Assembly (NCBI GenBank): GCA_020635255.1
Contig: JACKAC010000001.1
Span: 1,465,501 to 1,529,500, forward strand
Origin: Ignavibacteriales bacterium
GTDB taxonomy: Bacteria > Bacteroidota > Ignavibacteria > Tepidaquicellales > Tepidaquicellaceae
Reading direction: 5' to 3'
Length of the DNA: 64,000 nt
Shown: in pieces, positions 1-7,923 of the stretch
Numbering within the stretch: the stretch's first letter is position 1
How the letters are laid out: each line of letters opens with the position of its first letter
Made by a program: the position numbers and the translations under genes
Notes under the pieces: model-generated
Told to the model about the DNA's origin: nothing
Seen by the model: the letters and a program-made list of their open reading frames with translations, nothing else
The model's database searches: none

Positions 1-213
1 AGTACCAGATTCCTTATTCGAGGCTCTGAGAATATACTGCTTAATATCCTGCGGAATGGGAATGGAGTCAAATTTGGCCACGGAAACCTTAGTATCAGCC
101 TCTGAGCCGATTACCTCAGTTAATGCAATATCCACCGCATCGACCGAAGTTCCGGATAAAACCCCAATAATAAGCTTCTTATCCCTATTTATTAAATCTA
201 TGACCTTTTTCAT
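1..213 (-). CDS. anmK: Anhydro-N-acetylmuramic acid kinase, N-terminal part
   Basis: This is the first 71 codons of a minus-strand gene that runs off the left edge of the window. The ATG is at 213-211. The product has the AnmK signature GVLSGTSVDAVDIAL at about residues 17-31, the nucleotide-binding loop of this ASKHA-fold kinase. AnmK converts 1,6-anhydro-MurNAc to MurNAc-6-phosphate in the cytoplasm during peptidoglycan recycling. The canonical motif has Gly after SVD; Ala is seen here. It diverges from the partner-switching genes that start at 380. The identification is fairly safe although only the N-terminus is visible. Confidence 0.85.
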   Translation of the reverse strand, partial: MKKVIDLINRDKKLIIGVLSGTSVDAVDIALTEVIGSEADTKVSVAKFDSIPIPQDIKQYILRASNKESGT

Positions 214-336
214 CAAATGTAACAAATATAACTCTAATACGAATTATATTCTATGAAATTTGATTTACATAAGTTTAATATAAACCCTCTGTGAACAAAA
301 TATTTAGATTTAGCATAGAAAATATTCCCGATTGTT

Positions 337-370
337 GTTATTTTGAGCCTAAATATATAACTCAAATAAC
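337..370. promoter_or_regulatory. Imperfect inverted repeat upstream of the STAS gene
   Basis: GTTATTTTGAG at 337-347 is complementary to CTCAAATAAC at 361-370, with one bulged base and a 13-base AT-rich loop. It lies just ahead of the ATG at 380, between divergent genes. It could be an operator or a leader hairpin. No convincing promoter was identified beside it, so the role is a guess. Confidence 0.3.
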
Positions 371-379
371 AAATTAAGA

Positions 380-751
380 ATGGAAGAGTTTAACATCCAA
401 CTTAAAAACGACGATGGAATAACGGTAGTCCATGTGGAAGGATTTTTGGATGCCCATACATCAACAGACCTGGAGAAGTGCTTCGAGGACCTTATACGGG
501 ATAAGGATTATAGGATCGTGGTCAATTTTGACAAGCTGACCTATATCAGCAGCGCAGGGCTGGGTGTATTTATGGCATTTATAGAAACCATGAGAGACAA
601 CAACGGTGACATAAAACTAAGCAATATGAGCGACAAGATATATAATATATTCGACATGCTCGGATTCCCCGTTTTATTTGAGATATATAAAGACGAAAAA
701 GCCGCGCTCGACAAATTTAAAAACGGAAATAAAGATGAAAATGTAAATTGA
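380..751 (+). CDS. STAS-domain anti-sigma factor antagonist (SpoIIAA/RsbV type)
   Basis: This 123-residue cytosolic protein is essentially one STAS domain. In this family the unphosphorylated antagonist binds a kinase-type anti-sigma factor and frees the anti-sigma factor's target. The kinase inactivates it by phosphorylating a Ser; a PP2C phosphatase reactivates it. The phosphoacceptor region reads YISSAGLGVF at residues 55-64, and Ser58 aligns with the modified Ser of RsbV. The N-terminal beta strands and VVNFDKL ahead of the acceptor loop fit the fold. The kinase-like gene (773) and phosphatase (1227) follow, so the complete three-part switch is encoded together. No sigma factor is adjacent, so the final target is unknown. 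Confidence 0.88.
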   Translation: MEEFNIQLKNDDGITVVHVEGFLDAHTSTDLEKCFEDLIRDKDYRIVVNFDKLTYISSAGLGVFMAFIETMRDNNGDIKLSNMSDKIYNIFDMLGFPVLFEIYKDEKAALDKFKNGNKDENVN

Positions 752-772
752 GACGATCCAGGAGATAATACA

Positions 773-1192
773 TTGGGAGGCAATAATCAAATAAAGATTC
801 CAAGCTCTACAAAAAATCTGGCAACGATTCGTAAATTTGTAGAGGATAAAGCGTTGGAGATGGGTTTTGACCCGACACTGACGAACCAGATCGTTTTGTC
901 AGTGGACGAGGCATGCACAAATATTATTAAATATACGCATAAGTTCAACGAGTCAGAGAGCATAGAGCTAAAGATCGATACTAATGGAAAACAAATAAAG
1001 ATCACCATCAATTATCACGGAGACAGTTTCGATCCAAATAACGCAAACGAACCGGACATGGAAAAGTATTTCGAGAAATTCCAGGTAGGAGGACTCGGGA
1101 TACCGCTTATGAGGAAGTTTATGAACGACATTGTTTACATTCACAAAAAACCGGATTACAATTCGCTGATACTTACGAAAGTACTGCCGTAG
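773..1192 (+). CDS. Serine-protein kinase / anti-sigma regulatory factor (RsbW-like HATPase)
   Basis: This 139-residue GHKL ATPase domain belongs to the anti-sigma kinase family. The N-box VDEACTNIIKY (residues 44-54) supplies the Mg-binding Glu46 and Asn50. A degenerate G1 region is at DSFDP (84-88) and the G2 loop is GGLGIPLM (106-113). The start is a TTG at 773 preceded by AGGAGA near 760; there is no in-frame ATG near the conserved start. In family terms it would hold a target in the inactive state and phosphorylate the STAS protein encoded 21 bases upstream. The C-terminal part is intact and the length is normal for RsbW-like proteins. Confidence 0.85.
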   Translation: MGGNNQIKIPSSTKNLATIRKFVEDKALEMGFDPTLTNQIVLSVDEACTNIIKYTHKFNESESIELKIDTNGKQIKITINYHGDSFDPNNANEPDMEKYFEKFQVGGLGIPLMRKFMNDIVYIHKKPDYNSLILTKVLP

Positions 1193-1226
1193 CAGTTCAC
1201 AAAAAACTTACCCGCACTCGCCCTAT

Positions 1227-2969
1227 ATGACACAGCAGGAATCAAAAAAACAACTCGAATTAGATTCGCTGATAGAATTTTCCCAGTTGATCAATAGTAA
1301 TCTTAACCTCAGCTTTATTCTCGGGAATATTCTGCTTAGTATAATGGGTAAGATGCTCATTACGAAGGGTATGGTGATGATAAAGCAGGCAACAGAGGAA
1401 GGATCAGAATTTTATACGATAGAATCATCAAAAGGTATCCCCTTAGGTGAAGAAAACAACCAGGTCGTAGTAGAGTTTCCCAAGGAGCCGGTATTCTGTG
1501 TGAATGATATCGCGGAAAGGGACAGAAATTATTTTGAAAGCAAAGGTCTGCTGAACTTCTTTAAGATATATTTCGACAAGAAGTTGTTAGGTGTGCTTTG
1601 TTTGGGTAAGAAAGTTTCTCAAAAGGACGGAGCCGAACCTCTCACAAAAAACGAGGTAATATTCCTGGAAACACTGCTCAATCTTTCCGCGTCATCGATA
1701 GAGAATACGATAAAATTTAACGAGATAAACCGCCTTAATATATCGCTCAGTAATAAGGTAAACCAGCTAAAATCGCTGTTCGAGCTGGGCAAGGAGTTCA
1801 ACTCCACTGTCGTAAACAGGGACAAGATCATACGGCTATTGAGTTACACGCTACTGGGAAATTTCGGTATTAAGGACTTCCTTATACTCAGTAAATACAG
1901 ATCGGAAAATTTTAAGCTCCTCAACGAAAAGAGAAATATAGAGCTGGAGAAATACGATCTATCGGAGCTGGAAGAAATACAGACGCCTACAATAATAACG
2001 GAAAATTCACAGAACGAATTTATTAAATATCTTTCGGCAAAGGATTATGTGCTGATGGTGCCTACGTTTAATGACGGGAAGCTGGATAACATAATTTGCC
2101 TCGGCAGGAAGCTGAATAAGACGGGATTTACGCTGGAAGATATAGAATTCCTCGAATCAATTCTTAATCTATCCGTTATATCGATAGAAAATTCGATCCT
2201 ATTCGAGGAGTATCTCGAGAAGCAGCAGATAGAAAATGAGCTCAAGATAGCTAGAGAAATTCAGATGGCGTTACTGCCGGAGTCACTGCCGATAATTGAC
2301 GGGTACCAGATAGCAGGCGATAATATCTCAGCACTCCAGGTGGGTGGTGATTATTACGACGTGATCAAGCTGACAGAAACGAAATTCGCATTTGTAATCG
2401 CTGACGTATCGGGGAAAGGCACGCCGGCATCATTACTAATGTCGAATATACAGTCGGCGGTGCATTCATATTTAAAGCTTTACTCGGAAAGTTTCGATAT
2501 AGCATTCGTGACAAAGAACATTAATGAGCTAATCTACGATAATACATCGTCGGAGAAATTCATTACATTCTTCTGGGGAATACTGGATACGGAAAGCAAC
2601 GAGTTCCAATACATAAACGCCGGGCACAACCATCCGTACCTATTCAGAGGAGACGAAGTGATACATCTCGACAAGGGCGGCCTGATGATTGGTATTTTGA
2701 AAGACGGAATAGGATACGAAGTCGGAGCGGTAAGGCTGGAAGATAACGACGTCCTTGTTATGTACACTGACGGTGTTACCGAAGCACAAAACATCAATAA
2801 AGAAGATTACGGAGACGACAGGTTAATCTCGCTGGTAAAAGATAATCTGAATTACAAAGCCGGGGAGATCTCACTTAAAATAAAAGATTCGATAGACAAG
2901 TTCGTCGGAAAGGCAAAACAATTCGATGATATCACCATGATAGTCATCAAAAAAGCAAAGGCTCTCTAA
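1227..2969 (+). CDS. GAF-GAF-PP2C (SpoIIE/RsbU-type) serine phosphatase
   Basis: This is a 580-residue soluble phosphatase. Two GAF-like sensor domains occupy roughly residues 10-165 and 185-335. They are followed by a helical linker with EIQMALLPESLP and by a SpoIIE-type PP2C domain at about 350-578. Metal-binding signatures are GGDYYDV, ADVSGKGTPASLL, YTDGVTEAQN and FDDITMIVI. It should dephosphorylate the STAS antagonist and so switch the module on when the GAF domains sense a signal or partner. No membrane segment is present. It is the last gene of the three-gene module; its stop codon lies inside the terminator hairpin. Confidence 0.9.
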   Translation: MTQQESKKQLELDSLIEFSQLINSNLNLSFILGNILLSIMGKMLITKGMVMIKQATEEGSEFYTIESSKGIPLGEENNQVVVEFPKEPVFCVNDIAERDRNYFESKGLLNFFKIYFDKKLLGVLCLGKKVSQKDGAEPLTKNEVIFLETLLNLSASSIENTIKFNEINRLNISLSNKVNQLKSLFELGKEFNSTVVNRDKIIRLLSYTLLGNFGIKDFLILSKYRSENFKLLNEKRNIELEKYDLSELEEIQTPTIITENSQNEFIKYLSAKDYVLMVPTFNDGKLDNIICLGRKLNKTGFTLEDIEFLESILNLSVISIENSILFEEYLEKQQIENELKIAREIQMALLPESLPIIDGYQIAGDNISALQVGGDYYDVIKLTETKFAFVIADVSGKGTPASLLMSNIQSAVHSYLKLYSESFDIAFVTKNINELIYDNTSSEKFITFFWGILDTESNEFQYINAGHNHPYLFRGDEVIHLDKGGLMIGILKDGIGYEVGAVRLEDNDVLVMYTDGVTEAQNINKEDYGDDRLISLVKDNLNYKAGEISLKIKDSIDKFVGKAKQFDDITMIVIKKAKAL

Positions 2970-2979
2970 AAAGAGAGCC
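2960..2979. terminator. Convergent hairpin terminator between the phosphatase gene and rpsR
   Basis: GGCTCTC (2960-2966) pairs with GAGAGCC (2973-2979) around a TAAAAA loop that contains the stop codon of the plus-strand gene. On the minus strand the stem is followed by TTTGCTTTTTT, so it can also end the rpsR transcript. Confidence 0.65.
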
Positions 2980-3004
2980 CTCGAAAAATCTTATTTAAGA
3001 ATTA

Positions 3005-3298
3005 TTAGTATTTAGAACCTTCGCTGACGAATGGAATGAGAGCGAGATGTCTTGCTCTTTTTATAGCGGTGGTAAGCTGTCTCTGCATCTTAGCAGTAGC
3101 TCCTGTAATTCTTGCAGGTAATAGTTTTCCCTGGTCGTTAAGGAACCTGTTCAAAAGCCTTGTATCTCTGAAATCAATAAAATCCTCGACACCTCTCTCT
3201 TTGAAAGGGTCTCTTTTCTTTTGCTGAACATGCTTTTTAGCTGTCTGCTGGGTAAGCTTGTAAGTTGCGCCCTTACCCTTGTCTTTCCTCATTTTCAC
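3005..3298 (-). CDS. rpsR: 30S ribosomal protein S18
   Basis: This is a 97-residue basic protein with the S18 core: DFRDTRLLNRFLNDQGKLLPARITG, then the AIKRARHLALIPF helix that contacts 16S rRNA and S6. It has the N-terminal extension usual in this phylum and no cysteines, so it is a zinc-free form. An in-frame ATG two codons downstream (MRKDK) is an equally good start. The gene stands apart from rpsF, ssb and rplI, its common partners. It is the last gene of the minus-strand run that includes prfB, the LolC/E-like permease and menG, after a gap of about 80 bases. Confidence 0.95.
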   Translation of the reverse strand: MKMRKDKGKGATYKLTQQTAKKHVQQKKRDPFKERGVEDFIDFRDTRLLNRFLNDQGKLLPARITGATAKMQRQLTTAIKRARHLALIPFVSEGSKY

Positions 3299-3376
3299 TA
3301 TAAAACGTGTTAATTTATTATTTACAAGCTACAAATATAAATATTAAGGGTAAAATAAACAATTGATTTAGGGATA

Positions 3377-4066
3377 TTATTTAAGCCCGAAATACACCGT
3401 ATTTACCACACCAACCAGGTTATTTTTCTTATAAATGGGAGAAAAACCATATTTTTGGCATAATTCCGTAAATTCCTCTACTGTGTAAAAATCCTTTATC
3501 GACTTAAAAAGATACTCATATGCCTCGGACCGTGAGATCATGTTCCCTACCGTTGGAAGGAGAAATCCGCAGTAAATCTTGTCCAGAGCAGAAACAAATA
3601 ATCCTCGTTTATTAAAATTCTCAATCACGATAAAATGACCATCCGGTTTCAGAACGCGCTTAATTTCTTCAAGGGCTTTTTCGAGGAACTGGAAATTACG
3701 AACACCGAAACCACATGTGATAAGATCGAATGAAGCGTCTTCGAAAGGCATTTTTGTAACGTCGCCGTGCATAATAGTCACGCGCGGGTCACATACTTTT
3801 TCACGCTGTATGTCGAGCATCTTGTCCGAGAAATCAACAGACATTATCGACTCCGGGTTAAGCTTAAGGAGTTCGATGGTAAGGTCGCCGGTTCCGGAAG
3901 CGGCGTCGAGTATTTTTTTGTGTTTGAAACCGAGTTTGGTAATCTTCTTCGCGATCTGCTTACGCCACCTTTTATCCATATTAAATGTAAGGAGGTGGTT
4001 AAGGAAATCATATTTTTTTGCTATGTCGTTGAACATAGCTTCGATACGTGTCCTGGATTTATCCAT
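3377..4066 (-). CDS. menG: Demethylmenaquinone methyltransferase (UbiE/MenG)
   Basis: This 229-residue class I SAM methyltransferase has the family-typical start RIEAMFNDIAKKYDFLNHLL, the SAM loop LDAASGTGDLTIEL (about residues 53-66), ITCGFGVRNF and the C-terminal YEYLFKSIKDF region. It adds the ring methyl group to demethylmenaquinone at the membrane surface, the last step of menaquinone synthesis. Assignment to MenG rather than UbiE rests on this phylum using menaquinone. It starts 9 bases after the upstream permease gene, so the two are probably cotranscribed. Confidence 0.92.
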   Translation of the reverse strand: MDKSRTRIEAMFNDIAKKYDFLNHLLTFNMDKRWRKQIAKKITKLGFKHKKILDAASGTGDLTIELLKLNPESIMSVDFSDKMLDIQREKVCDPRVTIMHGDVTKMPFEDASFDLITCGFGVRNFQFLEKALEEIKRVLKPDGHFIVIENFNKRGLFVSALDKIYCGFLLPTVGNMISRSEAYEYLFKSIKDFYTVEEFTELCQKYGFSPIYKKNNLVGVVNTVYFGLK

Positions 4067-4075
4067 TATATATAA

Positions 4076-5296
4076 TTAAGCAAAGCGAAGAGATTTAACA
4101 GGATCGAGACGAGACGCAAGGAATGCCGGTATCAGTGTTGCAATGAAGCAAAGCACAAGCGTTACAATCGAGATCAAAACAATTATATGAGGTTCGAGCA
4201 GTATGGGCACCTTTTCAACGTAATAAAAATCGGGCAGGCTTATCAAATGAAAGCGCATTTCCAGCATGCACGCACCAACTCCGATAATGATGCCGAGTAT
4301 GGTCCCAATTATCCCAATAAGCAGCCCGTCATAAATAAATATTTTCATTATCCCCATACGGCTCGCTCCGAGTGATTTAATAACGCCGACGGAGTGTGTT
4401 TTTTCGAGAACAAGCATCAGCAGTGTGCTGACGATGTTAAATGTTGCCACCAGCACAATAAGGCCGAGAATGATCGGGATAGGTTTTTTCTGAAGCTCAA
4501 CAAAACTAAACAGTGCGCGGTAAATCGTGAAAAGTGACTTCGGGTAGTACGGGTAACCGAGAAGTTCGCCGAGCTGTTTTGTAACCGAATCGGCGCGGTC
4601 TATGTCGTCGAGTTTGAGTTCGATACCGGAAACGTTACTGCCAAGGTCGAATAGTCCCTGCGTCGTCGGTATATCGGAATAGATAAGTATATCGTCGTAA
4701 TCGCGCAAGGTTGTTTCATATATACCGCTGACGATGAACTGCTTAATCTTAGGCTGATTCAACGGTGAAGGGATTCCACGGAGCCCGAAAACAATTACCT
4801 TATCCCCTACTTTCACATTGAGGTTTTTGGCAAGCTTATTCCCGATTATCAAACGCGAGACACTGGAATCGACGGGAGCGAGGTTGTATTCGCCATCCAC
4901 GATCTTATTCTGCATATCGGATATGTCGTTGTTCGGGTCGATCCCCTTGAGTATAATGCCCTCTATCTTTTCTTTTGCGCGAATCACGGCTTCCTTTTGC
5001 GTGTATTCGGCAACCTGCGTAACGCCTTTTATATTTTCCTTTATCTGCTTAACGCCGTATTCGTGGTCGGCGATACCATTAGCAAGGAACGAGCTGATCT
5101 GTATGTGAGAAACGAGCCCCGTTACCTTATCCTTTATTTCTTTTTCGAAGCCATTCATAATTGAAACGGCAATAATAAGCGCGGCTACACCGAGGGCGAC
5201 TCCGGCAATGGAAATATAAGTGATGAAGGAGATGAATTTCGAATCCTTCTTCGAAAACAGATACCGGTTCGCTATGAAAAGTTTAAAGTTCGTCAA
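4076..5296 (-). CDS. LolC/LolE-family ABC transporter permease
   Basis: This 406-residue inner-membrane protein has an N-terminal membrane segment (about residues 20-50), a large periplasmic MacB-PCD-like domain and three C-terminal membrane segments (about 270-400). It ends in the typical PVKSLRFA. SKFISFITYISIAGVALGV is the characteristic LolC/E N-terminal sequence. The family extracts lipoproteins from the inner membrane together with LolD ATPase and hands them to LolA. No ATPase gene is adjacent. It starts 2 bases after the prfB stop codon, which suggests coupled translation. Confidence 0.88.
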   Translation of the reverse strand: MTNFKLFIANRYLFSKKDSKFISFITYISIAGVALGVAALIIAVSIMNGFEKEIKDKVTGLVSHIQISSFLANGIADHEYGVKQIKENIKGVTQVAEYTQKEAVIRAKEKIEGIILKGIDPNNDISDMQNKIVDGEYNLAPVDSSVSRLIIGNKLAKNLNVKVGDKVIVFGLRGIPSPLNQPKIKQFIVSGIYETTLRDYDDILIYSDIPTTQGLFDLGSNVSGIELKLDDIDRADSVTKQLGELLGYPYYPKSLFTIYRALFSFVELQKKPIPIILGLIVLVATFNIVSTLLMLVLEKTHSVGVIKSLGASRMGIMKIFIYDGLLIGIIGTILGIIIGVGACMLEMRFHLISLPDFYYVEKVPILLEPHIIVLISIVTLVLCFIATLIPAFLASRLDPVKSLRFA

Positions 5297-5298
5297 TA

Positions 5299-6397
5299 CT
5301 AGTGTGTCGGCATTAATAGATATTCTTTAATAAAGTCGTGGATGTCGCCATCCATTACTGCTTGCGTATTACTTGTTTCAAAATCCGTGCGGTGATCCTT
5401 AACCATGTTATAGGGGTGGAAGACGTAACTGCGAATCTGGCTACCCCACTCGATCTTTTTCTTTGATTTTTCGATATCCTGTATCTTAGACATTTCCTTT
5501 TCTTTCTCGAGCTGGTAGAGCTTAGATTTAAGCATCTTCATCGCGTTGGCTTTATTCTGTCCCTGCGAGCGCTCGTTCTGGCACTGTACGACGATACCGG
5601 TTGGGGCATGAGTGATACGGATGGCGGTTTCTACCTTATTTACGTTCTGTCCACCTGCTCCTCCAGCGCGATAGGTGTCTATTTTTAGATCGCTTGGATT
5701 GATTTCTATCTCGATGTTATCGTCCACGATCGGGCTCACGTAAACAGCAGCGAAAGACGTGTGGCGTTTTTTATTCGCATCGAATGGCGAGATACGCACG
5801 AGGCGGTGTACACCGTTCTCGGCTTTAAGGTAGCCGTACGCGAAATCGCCGTAGACTTCGATAGTGGCGCTTTTTATTCCCGCGCCATCTCCGTCGAGGC
5901 GGTCTACGAGAGCGGTCTTAAAGCCCTGCTTCTCGCAGTAACGAAGGTACATGCGGAGAAGCATCTCTGCCCAGTCCTGCGACTCTGTACCGCCTGCGCC
6001 TGAGTTTATTGTTATAATGGCGTCGCGGTCGTCATCTTCATCAGATAGCATCTTCTTGAATTCGAGGTCGGCGACATTCTTTTCGAGGCGGTCGAGTTCA
6101 TTATTGATCTCATCGACAGCAGATTCATCTTTATCGGCTTCGGATAATTCGATAAGGATCTCCGTGTCGGAGAATATTGTCTCTACTTTTTTGTATTCTT
6201 CGATGAATTTTTTGAGAGATGAGACTTCGCGGAGAATTTCCTGCGCGGTTTTATTGTCGTCCCAAAAGCCTTCGACTTCGGTTTTCTTTTCGAGTTCTTT
6301 TACTTTTTCAGCTTTGGAGTCGACTTCAAAGAGACCTCCTCAGCTGTTCCAGCTTATCTTTATTTTCTGCTAAACGATATTTTTCCTGGTCGAACAT
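5299..6397 (-). CDS. prfB: Peptide chain release factor 2, made through a programmed +1 frameshift
   Basis: The ATG is at 6397-6395. The first 23 codons read M-F-D-Q-E-K through L-R-R-S-L and then hit an in-frame TGA at 6328-6326. Skipping one base joins this to a 342-codon frame ending at 5299, giving 365 residues, the same length as E. coli RF2. The product has the GGQ hydrolysis loop (GGAGGQNVNKVETAIRITH) and the domain-4 region expected of RF2. RF2 releases peptides at UGA and UAA, and the internal UGA gives autoregulation: low RF2 favours the shift. The gene starts 1 base after the upstream stop. Confidence 0.95.
6326..6340 (-). promoter_or_regulatory. prfB +1 frameshift signal
   Basis: On the minus strand the bases read AGGAGG TCT CTT TGA A. 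A perfect Shine-Dalgarno-like AGGAGG (6340-6335) sits three bases before the CTT slip codon and the TGA stop (6328-6326). The spacing is the same as in the E. coli site (AGGGGG TAT CTT TGA C). Slippage of the peptidyl-tRNA on CTT to TTT restores the RF2 frame. Confidence 0.95.
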
Positions 6398-6398
6398 A

Positions 6399-6710
6399 TT
6401 ATTTTTCTATCTCTATTTTTAATAACGCGGAAGCGAGAGTCTTTCCCTGCGCGTCGAGCTTAAGTGAAACGGTACCGCCGCCTCCGAGAGTGTTATTGAG
6501 AACAAAGTTAAGGGCGTTTATGTTCGGCATTTCGTAGCGTTCGACTTCACCCTCGCAGATACCTTTAAAGAATTCCTTTACTCTTTCCGCGGTGACCTCG
6601 CGCTCGATGAGATCGTAATCTTCTTTTTTGTATGCAATGAGACCGATATTAGCAGCATCGCCTTTATCGCCGCTTCGTCCGTGGCAAATCTCTCTGAGTT
6701 GTATTTTCAT
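6399..6710 (-). CDS. Stand-alone AtuA C-terminal-domain-like protein
   Basis: This 103-residue cytosolic protein resembles the C-terminal domain of AtuA, a protein of acyclic terpene (citronellol/geraniol) breakdown. Supporting sequence is CHGRSGDKGDAANIGLIAY near the start and LNFVLNNTLGGGGTVSLKLD near residues 67-86. The larger N-terminal AtuA domain is not encoded next to it. Small stand-alone versions of this domain exist but their reaction is not established, so only the family is assigned. It lies 4 bases after the T9SS protein gene and 1 base before prfB. Confidence 0.6.
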   Translation of the reverse strand: MKIQLREICHGRSGDKGDAANIGLIAYKKEDYDLIEREVTAERVKEFFKGICEGEVERYEMPNINALNFVLNNTLGGGGTVSLKLDAQGKTLASALLKIEIEK

Positions 6711-6714
6711 TAAG

Positions 6715-7920
6715 TTATTTTAATAACGTCATTTTACGAGTACTAAAATAACTATTTGATTCCATTTTTACTATGTAAATGCCGGAGGGATAGGCTGAGG
6801 CATTCCACTCGATCTCATATGAGCCGGGATTTAACTGTTCATTCAGAAGCAGTTCGACCTCCCTACCAAGCATATCATATATAGTTATTCTCACTTTGTC
6901 ACTCCGGGGGATGTCGAATTTTATTTTGGTAGAGGGGTTGAAGGGGTTAGGATAGTTTTGGTGGAGGAGATACCTAGCGGGGATTTCGGAGGAAACGGGG
7001 TTTACCGAATTAATTCCACCAGTCCGGGTCGTTATGATCTTTCCAGAGGCACATACTGCGTAAACAATTAAACTATCGACACACGATATATCAAAGGGTA
7101 TATAATCTATGTTGGTATAATTTAAATTCCATGTTTTACCTCCATTGGATGACTTCATAATATAATTTATAGTTGTAACAACACCATAGACTATATTCTT
7201 TGAACAAAAAGAAACATTATCCATTACAGCCAAAACAGTAGTCCAGGAATTTCCTTTATCGAATGACACATAATCATTTGAAAATCCATATCGCATCCCA
7301 TAGCATACCGAGTCATAATATTTTTCAAAATTACTGGGATAAGTAAATGCTGGATAAACCGAGTTCCAATTTACGCCTGCATTTGTAGTTTTATACAAAC
7401 CGCGCTGACAACCTATATAACCGGTATTATAATTAAAGAAGACTGTGCCTGTCATTGGAAGGAAATTAGGGATTGTATCGGGTGTATTTATGGGCGTCCA
7501 GCTGGCACCACCATTAGTAGTTCTGGACAAGCCACCACACATAATAAATCCAGTATCACGGTTTATAAAACTTATATTGTTTGGATCTGCCGGAGTCCAT
7601 AATTCTGACCAGGATAAACCTCCATCAGTGGTTTTAATCAATTTGGGAAAGTCCTCAATAGCATAACCAACCTGTTCGTCAATAAATATTAATGATCGAA
7701 GATCATACGTTGTATTGCTTGGTATTACCGTCCAGTTCTGTCCTTCATTTGTAGTACGCAGAATAATACCGCTATCGCCGACAATTATCCCGGTATTTGA
7801 GTTAATGAACTCGACGGACCTAAGATTTTTAGTGGTTCCCGAATTCAATTCGTACCATGCTGACTGGGCGAAGAGATTAAGCGAGCAGAATAAAAAAAAT
7901 AGAGTAATGGCAGATTTCAT
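6715..7920 (-). CDS. Secreted YCF48/BNR-type beta-propeller protein with T9SS sorting domain
   Basis: This 401-residue exported protein has a Sec signal peptide (MKSAITLFFLFCSLNLFAQS). It has about five repeats of the photosystem-assembly-like type, recognised by ..TTNGGxSW.. and ..DTGFI.. blocks. The C-terminal T9SS type A domain (about 315-401) starts with LLHQNYPNPFNPSTKI and ends in TRKMTLLK. T9SS cargo crosses the outer membrane and loses this domain at the cell surface. The ligand of the propeller is unknown. The start overlaps the stop of the upstream gene by four bases (ATGA), and the signal-peptide DNA is almost identical to that of the upstream gene. Confidence 0.85.
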   Translation of the reverse strand: MKSAITLFFLFCSLNLFAQSAWYELNSGTTKNLRSVEFINSNTGIIVGDSGIILRTTNEGQNWTVIPSNTTYDLRSLIFIDEQVGYAIEDFPKLIKTTDGGLSWSELWTPADPNNISFINRDTGFIMCGGLSRTTNGGASWTPINTPDTIPNFLPMTGTVFFNYNTGYIGCQRGLYKTTNAGVNWNSVYPAFTYPSNFEKYYDSVCYGMRYGFSNDYVSFDKGNSWTTVLAVMDNVSFCSKNIVYGVVTTINYIMKSSNGGKTWNLNYTNIDYIPFDISCVDSLIVYAVCASGKIITTRTGGINSVNPVSSEIPARYLLHQNYPNPFNPSTKIKFDIPRSDKVRITIYDMLGREVELLLNEQLNPGSYEIEWNASAYPSGIYIVKMESNSYFSTRKMTLLK

Positions 7921-7923
7921 TTT
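7880..7923. repeat. Signal-peptide direct repeat, copy 1
   Basis: A 44-base segment covering the start and signal-peptide codons of the 401-residue T9SS protein matches 9961-10004 with a single difference (A at 7914, T at 9995). The genes diverge immediately outside it. Confidence 0.85.

Noticed and set aside
5951..6422. Overlapping plus-strand open frames across prfB
   Set aside because: Their products are Ser/Arg/Phe-rich with no recognisable motif and lie opposite a well-conserved gene; they are antisense shadows.
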